Positions 32,901 to 45,444 of a DNA stretch of 64,000 bases are shown piece after piece. Origin of the DNA: Terebella lapidaria. Taxonomy: Eukaryota; Annelida; Polychaeta; Terebellida; Terebellidae. The translations under genes and the position numbers were made by a program. Each line of letters starts with the position of its first letter. Within the stretch, counting starts at the first letter, position 1. Location: contig OX424556.1 of the NCBI GenBank assembly GCA_949152475.1, positions 868,001 to 932,000 on the forward strand. The letters are read 5' to 3'. The notes under the pieces were generated by a model. That model had not been told where the DNA came from. It was given only the letters and a program-made list of their open reading frames with translations, and ran no database searches.

Positions 32901-33745
32901 ACAAACTAGTCTAGTGGGTATTTTGGGTCGAGACCACCCCTGGTGTCGAATTTATTTTCTCCGACTCGGCACTTCCTGTTTGGCCGTATCTCGGGAAATG
33001 GTGAGTCGTAGAGCGAAACGGAGCTCAATTTCGGCCTCCTGGCATTAGACAAAACTAGTCTAGGGGTATCTTGGGTCGAAACGACCCCTGGTGTCGATTT
33101 TTTTTTTTCCGACTCGGCACTTCCTGTTTGGCCGTATCTCGGAAACGGTGCATCGTAGAGCGAAACGGAGTTCAATTTCGGCCTGCTGGCACTAGACAAA
33201 CTAGTCTAGTGGGTATCTTGGGTCGAGACGACCCCTGGTGTCAATTTTTTTTTCGCCGACTCGGCACTTCCTGTTTGGCCTTATCTCGAAAACGGTGCGT
33301 CGTAGAGCGAAACGGAGCTCAATTCCGGCCTTGTGGCACTAGACAAACTAGTCTAGTGGGTATTTTCGGTCGAGACGACCCCTAGTGTCGAATTTATTTT
33401 CGCCGACTCCACACTTCCTGTTTGGCCGTATCTCGGAAATGGTGCGTCGTAGAGCGAAACGGAGCTCAATTCCGTCCTCCTGGCACTAGACTAACTAGTC
33501 TAGAGGGTATCTTGCGTCGAGACGACTTCTGGTGTCGAATTTTTTTTTGCCGACTCAGCACTTCCTGTTTGCCATATCTCAGAAACGGTCCGTCGTAGAT
33601 GCCTAAGGACGGGGTATGTCACTTAAACTTTGACCACAGACAGATTCAGAGTCATTATGGTTCTACGCGGTCTCTTAGGTAAATGTTAGGTAGGAATAGA
33701 ACTCACACGAAATGCCCCAAGGCATCTTCAGGCCTTGACGTCTAG
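29906..33745 (+). mobile_element. Complete P1 element (Helentron/HINE-like) with a tandem core
   Basis: The 5' end is a 25-bp odd-centred perfect palindrome made of AGGGCATTTCGG and CCGAAATGCCCT arms (29906-29930). A long T-run and a head of about 330 bp (GTTTCCGATCAATAACTCGG, GTCCGTGAGGATGAAATCAA) follow. Then comes the 148-bp core array (30310-33600). Near the 3' end CGAAATGCCC (33708-33717) repeats the 5' terminus in inverted orientation, followed by a hairpin AAGGC-ATCTTCAG-GCCTT and the terminus GACGTCTAG at 33745, next to T. Asymmetric inverted termini, a 3' hairpin, a CTAG end and an internal tandem array match the non-autonomous Helentron layout. No Rep/helicase is present. Confidence 0.75.
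30310..33600. repeat. 148-bp tandem core array, about 22 units
   Basis: Units of 148 bp contain CGTATCTCGGAAACGGTGCG, GTAGAGCGAAACGGAGCTCA, the short inverted repeat CTAGAC-AAACTA-GTCTAG, GGTCGAAACGACCCCTGGTG (itself partly palindromic: GGTCG/CGACC), a run of about nine T and CGCCGACTCGGCACTTCCTG. Early units are nearly identical and those after about 32600 are more diverged. The 71-residue ORFs repeating every 148 bp are artefacts. Confidence 0.95.
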
Positions 33746-34449
33746 TTTTCTATGTCATGTCCACAATTGATTCCCAAGCCATACAGTCAAACGAGAATTT
33801 AACAAGGGAAAGTCCCATTTGGGCCGAGTTCGGGCCCAAAATGGCCCACTTCGAGCAATTCAAGGGATACAAAATTTTTACATGTCACAGGGGTACATAT
33901 GAGGAGTGTTATGCATCAATAGGAAAAAAAGTTACTGAACAGATTTCAAAGTCCAAAATTGGCCATTTTCGATGAAAACGGCCGCTTTGACCTTGAAACC
34001 GAGGTCAGAGGTCAAATTCAAGGTCACGAGAATATTCAGCATATATCATTTCCTATATGTCCACAATTGATTCCTAGTCTCTTATCTCAATATTAAGTGA
34101 TATATTAGTCATAATGTGTCCCATTATAAAGCATAGGAGAATTTAACATGGGAACGTCCTATTTGGGCCGACTTTGGGCTAAAATGGCCCACTTCGAGCG
34201 ATTCAAGCACAACGAAATTTATAGGAGTACATATGAGGAGTGTTATGTATTAAAAAGAAAAAACGTTACTGAACAGATTTTGAGGAAATGGCCGCCAAAT
34301 CCAAAATCAGGCATTTTTCGTCGAAAACGGCCGCCATTTTGAAAAAAATGCGAAAATAAAAAATCTAAAAAACACCTACTCTTGACTTATTTTTAAGTAT
34401 TTTTGTGCAAAATTTCAGAAAAATTCGCCCGTAAACAAAAAAGATAAAA

Positions 34450-35502
34450 TTAGCCCAAGGGCTAGGATAGGTTACCGGACAATTTTGGCTTTAAGCATTG
34501 CAAGTGACATATGACTTTGAGATTTACTAATCAAGGTCATCTTTGTGAACTGCAATATCACCATTAGGTATGCTGCATATGACTTCATATATGTTCGTAA
34601 TACAAACATATAAGCTCTATCAACAAGTATTTTGTCTGTAGAGGCCAATTTACACATGTCAGGTCAGGCAAGGTTGTGAGATTTGGATTTCAAGGTCATA
34701 TATAAGGTCAAATTCAACGTCTCCAAGAGATGTGCTATAAATACATGACTTCTTGTTAGCTTATACACAATCCTAACCTGTATGTGCAAGTGTTTAAGCC
34801 TTGGCTAATTTACATATTTCACATCAGACATTTAGCACTCAAAATCATCTGAGGTCAAGGTCATCATCAGTTGTTCCATATATGACTTCCTATATGCTCA
34901 TAATGCAAACTTTTAAAGCTCTATCTACAAGCATTTCATCTGTAGAGGCAAATCTGTGCATTTTTTTCTACCCCAAAATGGCTGTTTTGACCTTTCAAGG
35001 TCATCAAAGGTCCAAATTCAAGGTCGCCACACAAGTCGCCATATATGACTTCCCATTTGAAAGTGCCAATTTCTAAGCTCTATCTTCAAGCGTTCTATGA
35101 GTACAATCCGCACAGCTCCCATTATGAAGGAAAAAAGTGCCGAAAATTTTCTAAGTCCAAAATTTTTTTCACAGGGTGAAAAAATTTTTTTGTCTAGAAA
35201 TGGCCCTAAATGGATAGTAATGCGATTTGGGCCGAAAAATGTTTTTTTCGTCGACCCGTCGAAAATTCAAAATGGCAGCCATACGCAGACCGGCAATTCA
35301 AGGGCAACCAAACTTATACACATCACACAGGTACATAACTAGAATCTTTTGAAACAAAAATCTCAAATCTGATCAGACATTTTTCGAGAAAAGACAGAAA
35401 AAAAAAAATGGCTGTTTTGACCTTTCAAGGTCATCCAAGGTCAAATTCAAGGTCACCACACAAGTCGCCATATATGACTTTCCATTTGAAAGTGCCAATT
35501 TC
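34450..35502 (-). mobile_element. P2-family element, 3' part, minus orientation
   Basis: It opens with the 3' hairpin TTAGCCCAAGGGCTAG (34450-34465) and GATAGGTTACCGGACAATTT. It runs through the usual internal blocks to about 35500, with a repeated CACACAAGTCGCCATATATG block. The 5' palindrome is missing; a hAT-like end abuts it at 35503. Confidence 0.78.
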
Positions 35503-36130
35503 TAGGGCCTGCACGATTAATGGGTTAACCGCCGACGGCTAGCATTTTTTTAATAACAGCGAATAACCAGCTGTTAAATCTCCAAACGATTAACCGGTTA
35601 ACCGTCAAACACCGGTTAACTGTCTTTTATAACCTTGATCAGTGATCACCAAACTGTCTGCTCATGCTCCTGAGGCATGCTTTTGAGGGCATTTAAACTC
35701 GTTAACTTTGTCGCCATGGGGCCATAAAGCGATCTGCGGTTTGTCGCGGTCGCGTGGATGCGTGCCACCTACTAAAGGGATTATGTGTGTGCATCTTTCA
35801 CAGATACACAGGCTCGCGGCTTTCTCTCATATTAATATCGAAATTAACGAAGTTAAATAGGGGAAATACCGGTAGAAGTTTTCTTAAATGAAACATAAAG
35901 ACACCTACACACACATAGACATATAGCAATCAAAACCATTCGGGGGACGTATTAAGAAGTGAACCCCAAACACTTCGCCTCAGGCTTAACTACGAATGGT
36001 AAGGATTGTATATGTGAAAGAATGTGCAATGTCAGGTATAACGCAATCAGAACTGGAAAGAGCACATATATTCAGTAATATGTAAAATATGTACAGTTAA
36101 TACAGTTTAGTTCATTGAGTTATACATATA
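35503..36130. other. hAT-like terminus followed by unrecognised sequence
   Basis: TAGGGCCTGCACGATTAATG with repeated GGTTAACCG motifs occupies about 35503-35640 and matches the fragment at 19590-19697. The matching far terminus is not seen before the next P2 core starts near 36131. The remainder shows no gene. Confidence 0.45.
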
Positions 36131-37188
36131 TGTTGAGGTTATATTTCAGAATATTCAGCATATATCATTTCCTATATGTCCACAATTGATTCCTAAGCTG
36201 TAAAATCGATAATAAGTGAGATATTAGCTACTTTATCCTGTGACCTTGAAAATGAGGTCAAAGGTCAAATTCAAGGTCACGACAATAATTTGCATATATC
36301 ATTTCCGATATGTTCAGAACTGATTCGTAAGCCGTAAAGTCGATGACAAGCGAGATATTAGCTATTTTGTCCCATGACCTTGAAAATGGGGTCAAAGGTC
36401 AAATTTAAGGTCATCAGAATAATCAGCATATATCATTTCCTATATGTCCACAATTGATTCCTAAGATGCAGAGTCGATAATAAGCGAGATATAAGCCATT
36501 TTGTCCTATGACCTTGAAAATGGGGTCAAAGGTCAAATTCATGGTCATCAGAATATTCAGCATATATATCATTTCCTATATGTCCACAATTGATTCCTAA
36601 GCTGTAGAGTCAATAATAAGCAAGATATAAGCCATTTGTGCTCTGACCTTGAAACTGAGGTCAGAGGTCAAATTAAAGGTCACGAGAATATTCAGGATAT
36701 ATCATTTCCTATATGTCCACAATTGATTCCTAGTCTCTAATCTCAATATTAAGTGAGATATTAGGCATAATGTGTCCCATTATGAGGCATTGGAGAATTT
36801 AACATGGGAAAGTCCCATTTGGGCCGAGTTCGGGCCAAAATGGCCCACTTTGAGCGATTCAACCGCAACGAAATTTATAGACATTATAGAAGTACATATG
36901 AGGAGTGTTATGTATCAAAAAGAAAAAAAGTTACTGAACAGATTTTGAGAAAATGGCCGCCAAAGTCCAAAATCAGGCATTTTTCGTCGAAAACGGCCGC
37001 CATTTTGAAAAAAAAATGCGAAAATCAAAAAACTCAAAAATACCTCCTTCTTGAATTATTTTTAAGTATTTTTGTACAAAATTTCAGAAAAATTTCCCCA
37101 TAAACAAAAAAGATAAAAATGTGGACGACGACGGACGATGGACGCAACGCCATGCCAATAGGTCAACGGACCATAGGTCCGGTAACCT
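36131..37188 (-). mobile_element. P2-family element: core and 5' end
   Basis: Four to five core units are followed by the TTTGGGCCGAGTTCGGGCC block, the AAAACGGCCGCCATTTTG block, a GACGACGGACG tract and the palindromic 5' end (GGACCATAGGTCC, GGTAACCT at 37188). Perfect AGGTCAAAGGTCA sites recur once per unit. Confidence 0.82.
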
Positions 37189-38143
37189 AAAAATGAGGTC
37201 AAAGGTCAAATTCAAGGTCATGACAATAATCTGCATATATCATTTCCTATATGTTCATAATTGATTCCTAAGCTGTAAAGTCGATAAGAAGCGATATATT
37301 AGCCATTTTGCCGTGACCTTGAAAATGAGGTCAAAGGTCAAGTTCAAGGTCATGACAATAATCTGCATATATCATTTCCTATATGTTCATAATTGATTCC
37401 TAAGCTGTAAAGTCGATAATAAGTGAGATATTAGCCATTTTGCCCTGTGACCTTGAAAATGAGGTCAAAGGTCAAATTCAAGGTCATGACAATAATCTGC
37501 GTATATCATTTCCTATACGTCCACAATTGATTCCTAAGCTGTAAAGTCGATAATAAGCGAGATATTAGCCATTTTGTTCTCTGACCTTGAAACCGAGGTC
37601 AGAGGTCAAATTCAAGGTCACGAGAATATTCAGCATATACCATTTCCTATATGTCCACAATTGATTCCTAGTCTCTAATCTCGATATTAAATGAGATATA
37701 AGGCTTAATGTGTCCCATTATAAAGCATAGGAGAATTTAACATGGGAAAGTCCCATTTGGGCCGCGTTTGGACCAAAATGGCCCACTTCGAGCGATTCAA
37801 GCGCATCGAAATTTATAGACATCATAGGAGTACATATGAGGAGTGTTATGTATCAAAAAGAAAAAAAGTTACTGAACAGATTTTGAGAAAATGGCCGCCA
37901 AAGTCCAAAATTTGCCGATTTTCGACGAAAACGGCCGCCATTTTGAAAGAAATGCGAAAATCAAAAAACAAAAAAATACCTCCCTCTCGAAATATATTTA
38001 GGCATTTTTGTGCAAAATTTCAGAAAGATTCGACTGTAAACAAAAAAGATAAAAATGTGGACAACGGACGACGACGACGACGACGACGGACGACGGACGC
38101 AACGCCATGCCAATAGGTTAGCGGACCAAAGGTCCGGTAACCT
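37189..38143 (-). mobile_element. P2-family element directly abutting the previous one
   Basis: Core units start immediately after the 5' end at 37188, in the same orientation, and run to another 5' end at 38143 (GGACCAAAGGTCCGGTAACCT). The units are very close in sequence to those of the preceding element. Confidence 0.82.
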
Positions 38144-38369
38144 AAAAATGTGGACGACGGACGCAACGCCATGCCAATAGGTTATCGGACCATAGGTCCG
38201 GTAACCTGAAAAACCTTTCCTGGAAATTTTTAGGTATTTTTGTGCAAAATTTCAGCAATATTCCATCGTAAACTTTAAAGATAAAAATGTGAACGGAAGG
38301 ACGGACGACGGACGGACGACGGACGCAACGCCATGCCAATAGGTTATCGGACTATAGGTCCGGTAACCT
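38144..38369 (-). mobile_element. Two further P2 5' ends in tandem
   Basis: Two more copies of the 5' end lie head to tail: one of about 64 bp ending at 38207, and one of about 160 bp ending at 38369 that includes the TTTTTGTGCAAAATTTCAGC block and the GGACGGACG tract. With the ends at 37188 and 38143, four 5' ends lie in the same orientation within 1.2 kb. Confidence 0.8.
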
Positions 38370-38372
38370 AAA

Positions 38373-41300
38373 ATTCCGCTACCGTAGGGAGAGGGGGATG
38401 GCGTGGATAAACTTGCCGTCGATTTCACCATGAAGAGAAGACTTTCCACTTGGCTTGATACAGGCGCTCGGAGGATGACCGAACTGTTCTGGACATCCGT
38501 CTGGCAGCGTTCTTCGAAAAACCAGCCTTTCTGAAAGAACGCCGAATAATGGAGATTGAAGGACGTCGAGATGCTTGTGGAACTGACGTCCCTGACGAAG
38601 AAGACTGGGGATCGGTGGCAACGACCACGGAAGATCCACCAGAAGAACCAGAAGCTCCGGGAACCAGGGCTTGACCGGCCAATTGGGAGCCACTAGGATG
38701 ATCTGAGCCGTGCTTGATCGAATCCTCTGCAGAACCATTGGAATCAGGGAGAACGGTGGAAAAGCGTGCGCCCAAAGGGTGGACCAATCCTGAGCGAGCG
38801 CGTCGGCTGCCCAGGCATGAGGGTCCGGGAACAGCGACACATAGAGCGGCAGACGATTGTTCTGTAACGTGGCGAACAGGTCCAAGTGAGGCTGAACCCA
38901 AAGATGCCACAGGTGACTGCAGATCTGGGGGTTCAGAGACTGGTTCGAGGAGACCTGAGCCCTCCGAGAGAGGGCGTCGGCGATGGTGTTCAGGGAGCCC
39001 AGGATGTGACGGGCCAGAAGACTGACATCCTGCGACTCTGCCCACTTTAAAATCTTCCGAGTCAAGTAGCTTAGCTCCCTTGACGGTGTCCCCCCCCCCC
39101 CCCCCCCTGGTTCTTGATATAGCCGACGACCGTTGTGTTGTTGGTCATGGCCAGGACTGTGGACCTGGCAACCATCTGTTGAAAATGGCGCAGACCCAAC
39201 CAAACCTTTTTGGGTCTGCGCCATTTTCAACAGAAGGTTGCCGGGTCCACAGTCCTGGCCAATTGATGTGATGGCCAATTGATGTGATAGCGAGGATCGG
39301 CGGCCGACCAGAGACCGGAGACTTGACTTTCGCCGAAGTGAGCACCCCAACCGAGGCGAGAAGCATAAAAAAACAGGAGAAAGTCGGGCTCCAGCTCATG
39401 AATAGGATGACCCCGCAGCAGGTTGATGGGGTCGGACTATCAAAGGAGATCTGGCTGAAGCGCTGAGACCACCGGAACCAGAGTCGACAGGTCTTGCTCG
39501 GAATCCCAGTGATCCCGGAGATGAAACTGGATCATCCGCAGACGGGCGCCAGGGAGGATCTTCTCCAGCGACACCATGTGACCCAGGAGCTATAGAAAGA
39601 CTACCACCGTGTTGGGGACCCCGATGGAGAAACACCGTAGAACACTCAAACTCAAACGCTGAATACGATCCGCCGTCGGTCGGGTCAGGAGGGACTGCGT
39701 GTCGATGTCAATCCCGAGGTAGGTAACATGCTGGGCGGGAACCAAGTTGGACTTCTTGAAATTGATCACAAGGCCGACCCGCTGGCAAAGCTGAACAATC
39801 ATCTCTGTGTGAGAAGCCACCGTCTGCTAATCTGCGGCCGTAATCAGCCAATCGTCCAGAGACCTCATTAGGCAAATGCTCCTGCGATGAGCCCAGGCCG
39901 ACACCGGCTGAAAAACCCGGGTGAACAGGTACGGGGCGGTAGAGAGGCCGAAACACAGAGAGCGGAACTGGTACACCACGTTGGATGTGAAAATACGCAT
40001 CCTTCAGATCTATGGAAGTCATCCAGTCCCAGCTGTGGAGAGACAGGAGGACAGTCCGTGGGCACTCCATGGATAAACTCTCCTTGGAGACGAACTTGTT
40101 CAGAGGACTGAGGTCGATGATCGGTCGCCAGCCGCCCGTGAGCTTCGGGACGACGAACAGATGACTATAGAAGCCTGGAGAGCTCTGAGTCACTTGCTCC
40201 GTGGCTTGCTTGAGGAGCATCTCAGACACGAGGGCATCCAAGACAGCAAACTTCTCCGATCCTGGAGCGTAGGATGTGAACGTGATCGGGAGGGGAGAGA
40301 GGGGCGGCGCCTGACTGAAGGGAATCCGGTACCTGTGACGCAGTGTGGCAGTTACTAGGGTGTCCCTGAATTCTGTATCCCAGGCTGACCAAAAGGCCTT
40401 GGAGACAACTCCCACGGGGGATACATCCAAAGCTTGGTTCCCTGGGAGCGTCTGGGACACATCAGGAGCGGGGCTGAGGCTTGGCAGAAGACGAGGATCC
40501 ACTGCCGCCGCAACCTCCACGTGAAGAGTTCGACGACTTCTTATTCTTGTCGAACTTGCCGCCCTTGGAGAACTGTGAAGACTGCTGCTGCTTGATCCAC
40601 AGGCTTGACCTTCGGGATCTTGAAGGAGGAGGAGGAAGACGCCGTTGGCTTCTTCTCCTGATGCTCGACCAGCTTGACTAGGTTGAATTTGCTGAGCAGG
40701 TCCGCTTCCTGGGCAACTGTCTGGCCAGCCTTGGCCAAGATGTCTGGGTCAAAACGATGCGGTCCAAAGACTGAAGACGTGCGCAGCTTCGACTTGAAAG
40801 CATCGGACAACTTGGAAGTAGACCTCTTGAGGTAAGCGTCCCGGCACCTCAGAGCCACATTAGCCCACTCTACATGAGATTCCTTCGTGATCTGGCCCAC
40901 GCACTTGTTCACGGAGGAGAGGGTCCTCTTCATCCGGAGAAGCTCTGCTACCGGTATCTGGACGGTGGCGTCAGAGTCGAGGTCAGCGTCCGCTGGAGTC
41001 GAACCGGGTGCCAGACGGTCGACCTGGTAGCTGAGAAGACCCGAGAGCCAGTCGAGGGAGTTAGCCACCAGCTGAACCCGGCGCGGGTAGGACTCCCAAG
41101 TCTTGAGATCCGAGTCTGACAGGGTAGCGGTAACACTCGAGGACTTGAGCCCAGGGGCGATGACCGAGAGATCCTCGTTCCTCGCCACTGCCTCCAGAGT
41201 GGCAGTCTGATAGACCGGGATCTGAGGTCTGATAGTATTTAAAGCTGCTGCCTTCGAATGTAAGCAATTTTTTTTCAAAACTATTTTTTTGTTAAACACA

Positions 41301-43440
41301 TCTAATGCAATATAAAAAAGGTGTGCTCAATGATTTTGACGATTACAGTTCGTCCGAGTTGTCTTTTCATCCGTTTTAGTGCCCATTTTGTACCGGTTTT
41401 GTAAATAAACAAACGAAGTGTATCCATCAAACCCGAATGTAAACAAATGCTCAAATTGCGCTTAAAAGTCCACATCGAGTACATTTTCCAGTTCGTATCT
41501 GCAAATATTGTGTAGTTGTGAGAAAATAATCAGTGATATTCCATGATTTGCATGGAATTGTCAGTCTATCTCGCACTTCTATGCTTTGTTTACATCTGCG
41601 TGTGATGAATACAGTTCCTGTATTTACACGAGAACCGCCTGTTCAAATGAGCAATATTTCCCTGAGGACTGGTTATTTTCATTACACTTGATGTGTAGTA
41701 TGTTTCATTCACTTGGTTTAGCATGTTTAATATGAAATATAGTTTTCAAAAAATATTGACTGGTTTCGAAGTCAGCTGCTTTAAGCTGTCCTTGAGAACA
41801 CGAGGCAAACTTCCCGGCTCGTAGGGGCTGGCCGTTCACAGGGGCGATCTCATCCTCCACCAGAGAGCGCACGGACGAGATGCCCTTGGACCGAGGAAAA
41901 CGCACATCCAGCTCAGGCTGCTGATGGGAGTGTAGAACTCGATCTCCCACAGAAGTACAGCTGGTTTCCTTCACCGCTGGAATCTGGATCAAGTCGGGGC
42001 AGGCCTCCTGGACCCAGAGACGCACCTGGGAGAAAGTGTCCTTATCTGACTTGGAGGTAGAAGGCTTGGAGGTGGCGGCCGTAGCCGAGGTATCCGCCGA
42101 CCTAGCTGGACTGGAAACCCTCGGTTTCTTGGCTGGAGGCTCGTCCAGGGCCTGATCCGCCAGGGGGGGGGGGGGGGGGGAGGCAGAGAGACTGGAGGCT
42201 CCGGAGCAGAGACGGGGGTAGTCACAGACAAATGTGTCGGTAGTAATAGTCCCTATCCTCACGGGAAGAAAGGCCGGAACAGTAATAACTGTCCAACTCT
42301 TCATGGTAGTAACGGTCAAAGTCATAATCACGACGTTGATCATACACCCAATCACGGAAACGATCAGCACGGCTGGAGGAAGGACGGTCCCAGTCACCCC
42401 CGGAGGAACACTAACAGCAGTGGCTGATGACCCGCAGTGAGAATCAGAGCTGGAGGCAGACGAACTGCGGTCTGAAGACTGACGGTCGGCCGGTGGCTGG
42501 TCGGGGGGTAGAACACTGGGCTGAGAGACCCGCGGGCTGGCCACCACTGGCTGCTGATCACGGTAGCGTGAACACCCACGAGGCACTCCAGCGGCCGGAG
42601 AAGAAGAAGCCTGGGCAGTAGAGGCGTCACGGTGCTGAACACGGTCCGGGCTACCACCGAGAGACTTGTCCACTACTACAACATCGACAGGGCCGTCGGA
42701 GAGCTGCACGGTGGCGTAGTCGGGTGGGCCAGACTTAGCGCGGCCAACGGGGCCCCTGCCTTCACCAAACTGATCACCCGAGACCGACTCGCTGGTCCCG
42801 GCAGCCTGAGAATAGGAATCCGCCGTCGACGCATCAGCTGCCTCAGAGAAGATCGGGTCGAGAGACGGTAAACCCCAGGAACACGAATGCTCGGCAGGGC
42901 TGTTGTGCGGGGCGTTGCCGCCGACGAACGGGTCACAAGAGATTAGCGGGTCCGGCACTTCATCTACCATGGGGGTGGCCGGGGTAGCAACTCCTCTTCC
43001 AACCAGAGGAAACCTGGGATTCCAGGGAATCGAGACTGATTGCTGATCAGCAGAACGAGACCGCTTCTTCTCCCTATCAATCCGACGTTGATCGATCAGG
43101 TCGAATCTATCATCAGCCAAGATTCACAAATCTTGCATCACTGAGACGAACAGCAAACGAACGGCCTGCAAGAAGGACAACGATCGTGTGGGTCGACATC
43201 CAGAGGAACCAAAAAGTGTCCACACTTGGAACATCTCCTAACAGATGACGACTCCATTGTACAAACAGCAAAGGTCCAAACTTCAAACTTCAAAGGCAAT
43301 CGCTAGCGACGCAGTGTTGTCGTTGACAGGAGCTCGCCAAAAACGAAAGTGAACTGGGAGGCAGTGGACTGGCACGATCATGCTACCACACGGAGGGTGA
43401 ACTGCTCAGGTAACTACCATTACTAGCGCAGGGTTTAAAC
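38373..43440 (-). mobile_element. DIRS-like tyrosine-recombinase retroelement fossil
   Basis: The base composition is GC-rich and unlike its surroundings. From high to low coordinates there is a gag-like Ser/Pro-rich region (about 43120-41705 and 41299-40541), reverse transcriptase (about 40350-39590, with GGWRPIIDLSPLNKFV and SIDLKDAYFHIQ), an RNase H/methylase-like region (about 39350-38600, with NTIADALSR and PHLDLFA) and the start of a recombinase-type domain (about 38560-38400). These signatures and their order point to the DIRS order. An AT-rich stretch of about 0.5 kb lies between the two gag-like parts. The copy is broken, with several breaks, and its 3' side meets the P2 end at 38369. 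It is not expected to be active. Confidence 0.85.
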
Positions 43441-44099
43441 GGACCAGCTAACTTCGTTTTAGCTTTTTCATCCATATTTCATGTGTGGTTGGCGAATGAG
43501 GGCTCGCCAATTACACGACCCAATAGTCAGGGGTAAGTATCGCTTAGCATAACAAAGGAACTTATTCTGGGTTCTGGCTAAGTAAAACAACGATAATTTG
43601 GTCACTGCATTTAAAATGCAGCTAGAAAACAAAACAATGCATGTAGTTTCAACCAGATAAACACACTGCTGTTTAAGCTGAATACAATTGACTGGCAACC
43701 AAGGCCCAGGCAGACCTTCAAAGCTGTTATCTTCAGCTTGGCTCATCATTATATAACCACCTATTGTTTTCTTTAGAAAGGGAAGGAGGGCATTGTTCCA
43801 ACATGAACGTGTTAGTATAGTAAACCGGGGTGAGGGGACAGACGAGGGGGGGGGGGGGGGGAGCCGTGCATACAAGTCACTGATACGTTGCTACATTTAT
43901 ACGCAGATTAGACTGGCTGACAGTGGGGTGGGGTGGGGGGGGGGTATTGCCTTATCACTTTCTGAACTGACTGAACAGGTGATATATTTCACTACAGATT
44001 GTGTAGATCAGTGGCAGTCTGATAGGCAAATTTACTGTTTGCTGGACATGTATAGATAATCGGTCAGTGGGATTGTCTGCTGGACATATATTGTCTGGT
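43441..44099. other. Unannotated intergenic stretch
   Basis: It contains a small hairpin (TTGGCGA / TCGCCAA around 43487-43509) and G-runs at about 43845-43861 and 43925-43946. No gene is recognised. Confidence 0.4.
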
Positions 44100-44490
44100 T
44101 ATCACAAGTCATTCAAGCGATGAATCAGCAAAAATTCTTTCAAGCTCTAGGTTGAAGGTCGTTTGACGGATTGATCCCAAAATCAATAGGGTTCTTCCCT
44201 GGTGGTATATGAACCTCTATGCAATGATTTGCAGCCATGGCGTGAATACTTTTTGAGTTATCGTCCGGAAACCAAGTGTCAAAAAATCAACCTTGATTTC
44301 ATCCTCACGGACCTCACGGACATCGGATCCGGCTCAAAAACAATAGGGTTCTTCCAAATATCATTTCAGACCAGTGATGAAAATTTGGCAAGGATACATC
44401 GAAGCAAACTAAAGTTATCGTCCGGAAACCAAACGGCAGAAGAAAAGAAGAAAAAGAAGAAGAAATGACAAAAACATAAGGCCTCCCGAT
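44100..44490 (-). mobile_element. P1-family head fragment
   Basis: The reverse complement matches the P1 head at 30000-30310: AAAATCAATAGGGTTCTTCC, GAGTTATCGTCCGGAAACCA, CTTGATTTCATCCTCACGGA. The tandem core and the palindromic end are missing or decayed. Confidence 0.75.
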
Positions 44491-45175
44491 TTTCAATAAT
44501 AGATGCCGAATATTCTCATGATTTGGAATTTGACATTCGACCTCATTTTTGAGGTCACAGAACAAAATGGTTATTATCTCGCTTATTAGCGACTTTACAG
44601 CTTGGGAAGCAATTGTGAACACATAGGTAATGATATGTGCTGAATGTTGTCATGACTTTGAACTTGACCTTATTTTCAAAGTTAGAGCACGAAATGACTA
44701 ATATCTTGCTGATTATTGACTCTACAGTTTGTGAATCAATTGTGCACATATAGGAATTGATATAAGCTAAATATTCTCATAAGTTTGAATTTACTTTTGA
44801 CATTATTTTCAAGGTCAAAGCACAAAATGGCTAATATCGGCTAATATCTTGTTTGATAGCAACTTTATGGCTTAGGAATCAATTGTGTACATATGAAATG
44901 ATATATGGTGAATATTGTTATGACCTTGAATTTTACCTTTTATATTCTTCCTTCATAATGGGAGCTGTGTGGAGTAAACTCCTAGAACACTTCAAGATAC
45001 AGCCTAAATATTGGTAGTATCAAATGGGAAATCATATATTGCAGTTTCAATGGTGACCGTAAATTTGACCTTCAATGACCTTGAAAGGTCAACATGCCAA
45101 TTTTGATGAGAAAAGTTGTTTTAAAACTAAACGTTTTCCGGCAACCTTTCCTATCCCTTGGGTCAATTTTAGTTT
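44490..45175 (+). mobile_element. P2-family element: decayed core and 3' end
   Basis: Three to four diverged core units lead to an internal block and a degenerate 3' end (TTTTCCGGCAACCTTTCC, then TATCCCTTGGGTCAA, about 45135-45173). It lies about 270 bp beyond the likely polyadenylation signal of the TLDc gene. Confidence 0.7.
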
Positions 45176-45438
45176 GTTACAATGTACATGTCTGTTCTAT
45201 TGAAAATAACCAAGACAAAGTGGTGTATTTTCTCTATGTTGTGTTGATCAGCATGCCGACAAAAATTCAAAGTTCTAGGAAAATTAAAATATGATTTGTG
45301 GCTTTTGAAGCATGTCAATATCTCAATTTCTTCAAAAGTTATGGTGCTTCAAAAGCTGTTGGGAAAACAATGGACAGTTACTCAATATTTTAAATACACT
45401 GTTTATATGATGTAGCAATCTTTCCACATATAGTTATA

Positions 45439-45444
45439 TTTATT
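45439..45444 (-). promoter_or_regulatory. Likely polyadenylation signal of the TLDc gene
   Basis: AATAAA on the minus strand, about 260 bp past the stop codon at 45705. It is the first canonical signal I see downstream of the last exon. Confidence 0.5.

Larger units (their letters stand above)
29677..34449 (-). mobile_element. P2-family element split by a P1 insertion
   Basis: Core-type sequence at 29690-29905 (AAGCATATATCATGTCCACA, GAGATATTAGC) continues after the P1 element at 33746-34449 with the same unit. The target reads TATATCATT before P1 and TTTTCTATGTC after it, in line with the uninterrupted ATATATCATTTCCTATATG elsewhere. The right part runs through the TCCCATTTGGGCCGAGTTCG block and stops at 34449, where the 3' hairpin of another P2 element begins. 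Confidence 0.7.

Noticed and set aside
30468-33385. Repeated 71-codon ORFs every 148 bp
   Set aside because: Artefact of the P1 core repeat; all share one frame of a non-coding element.
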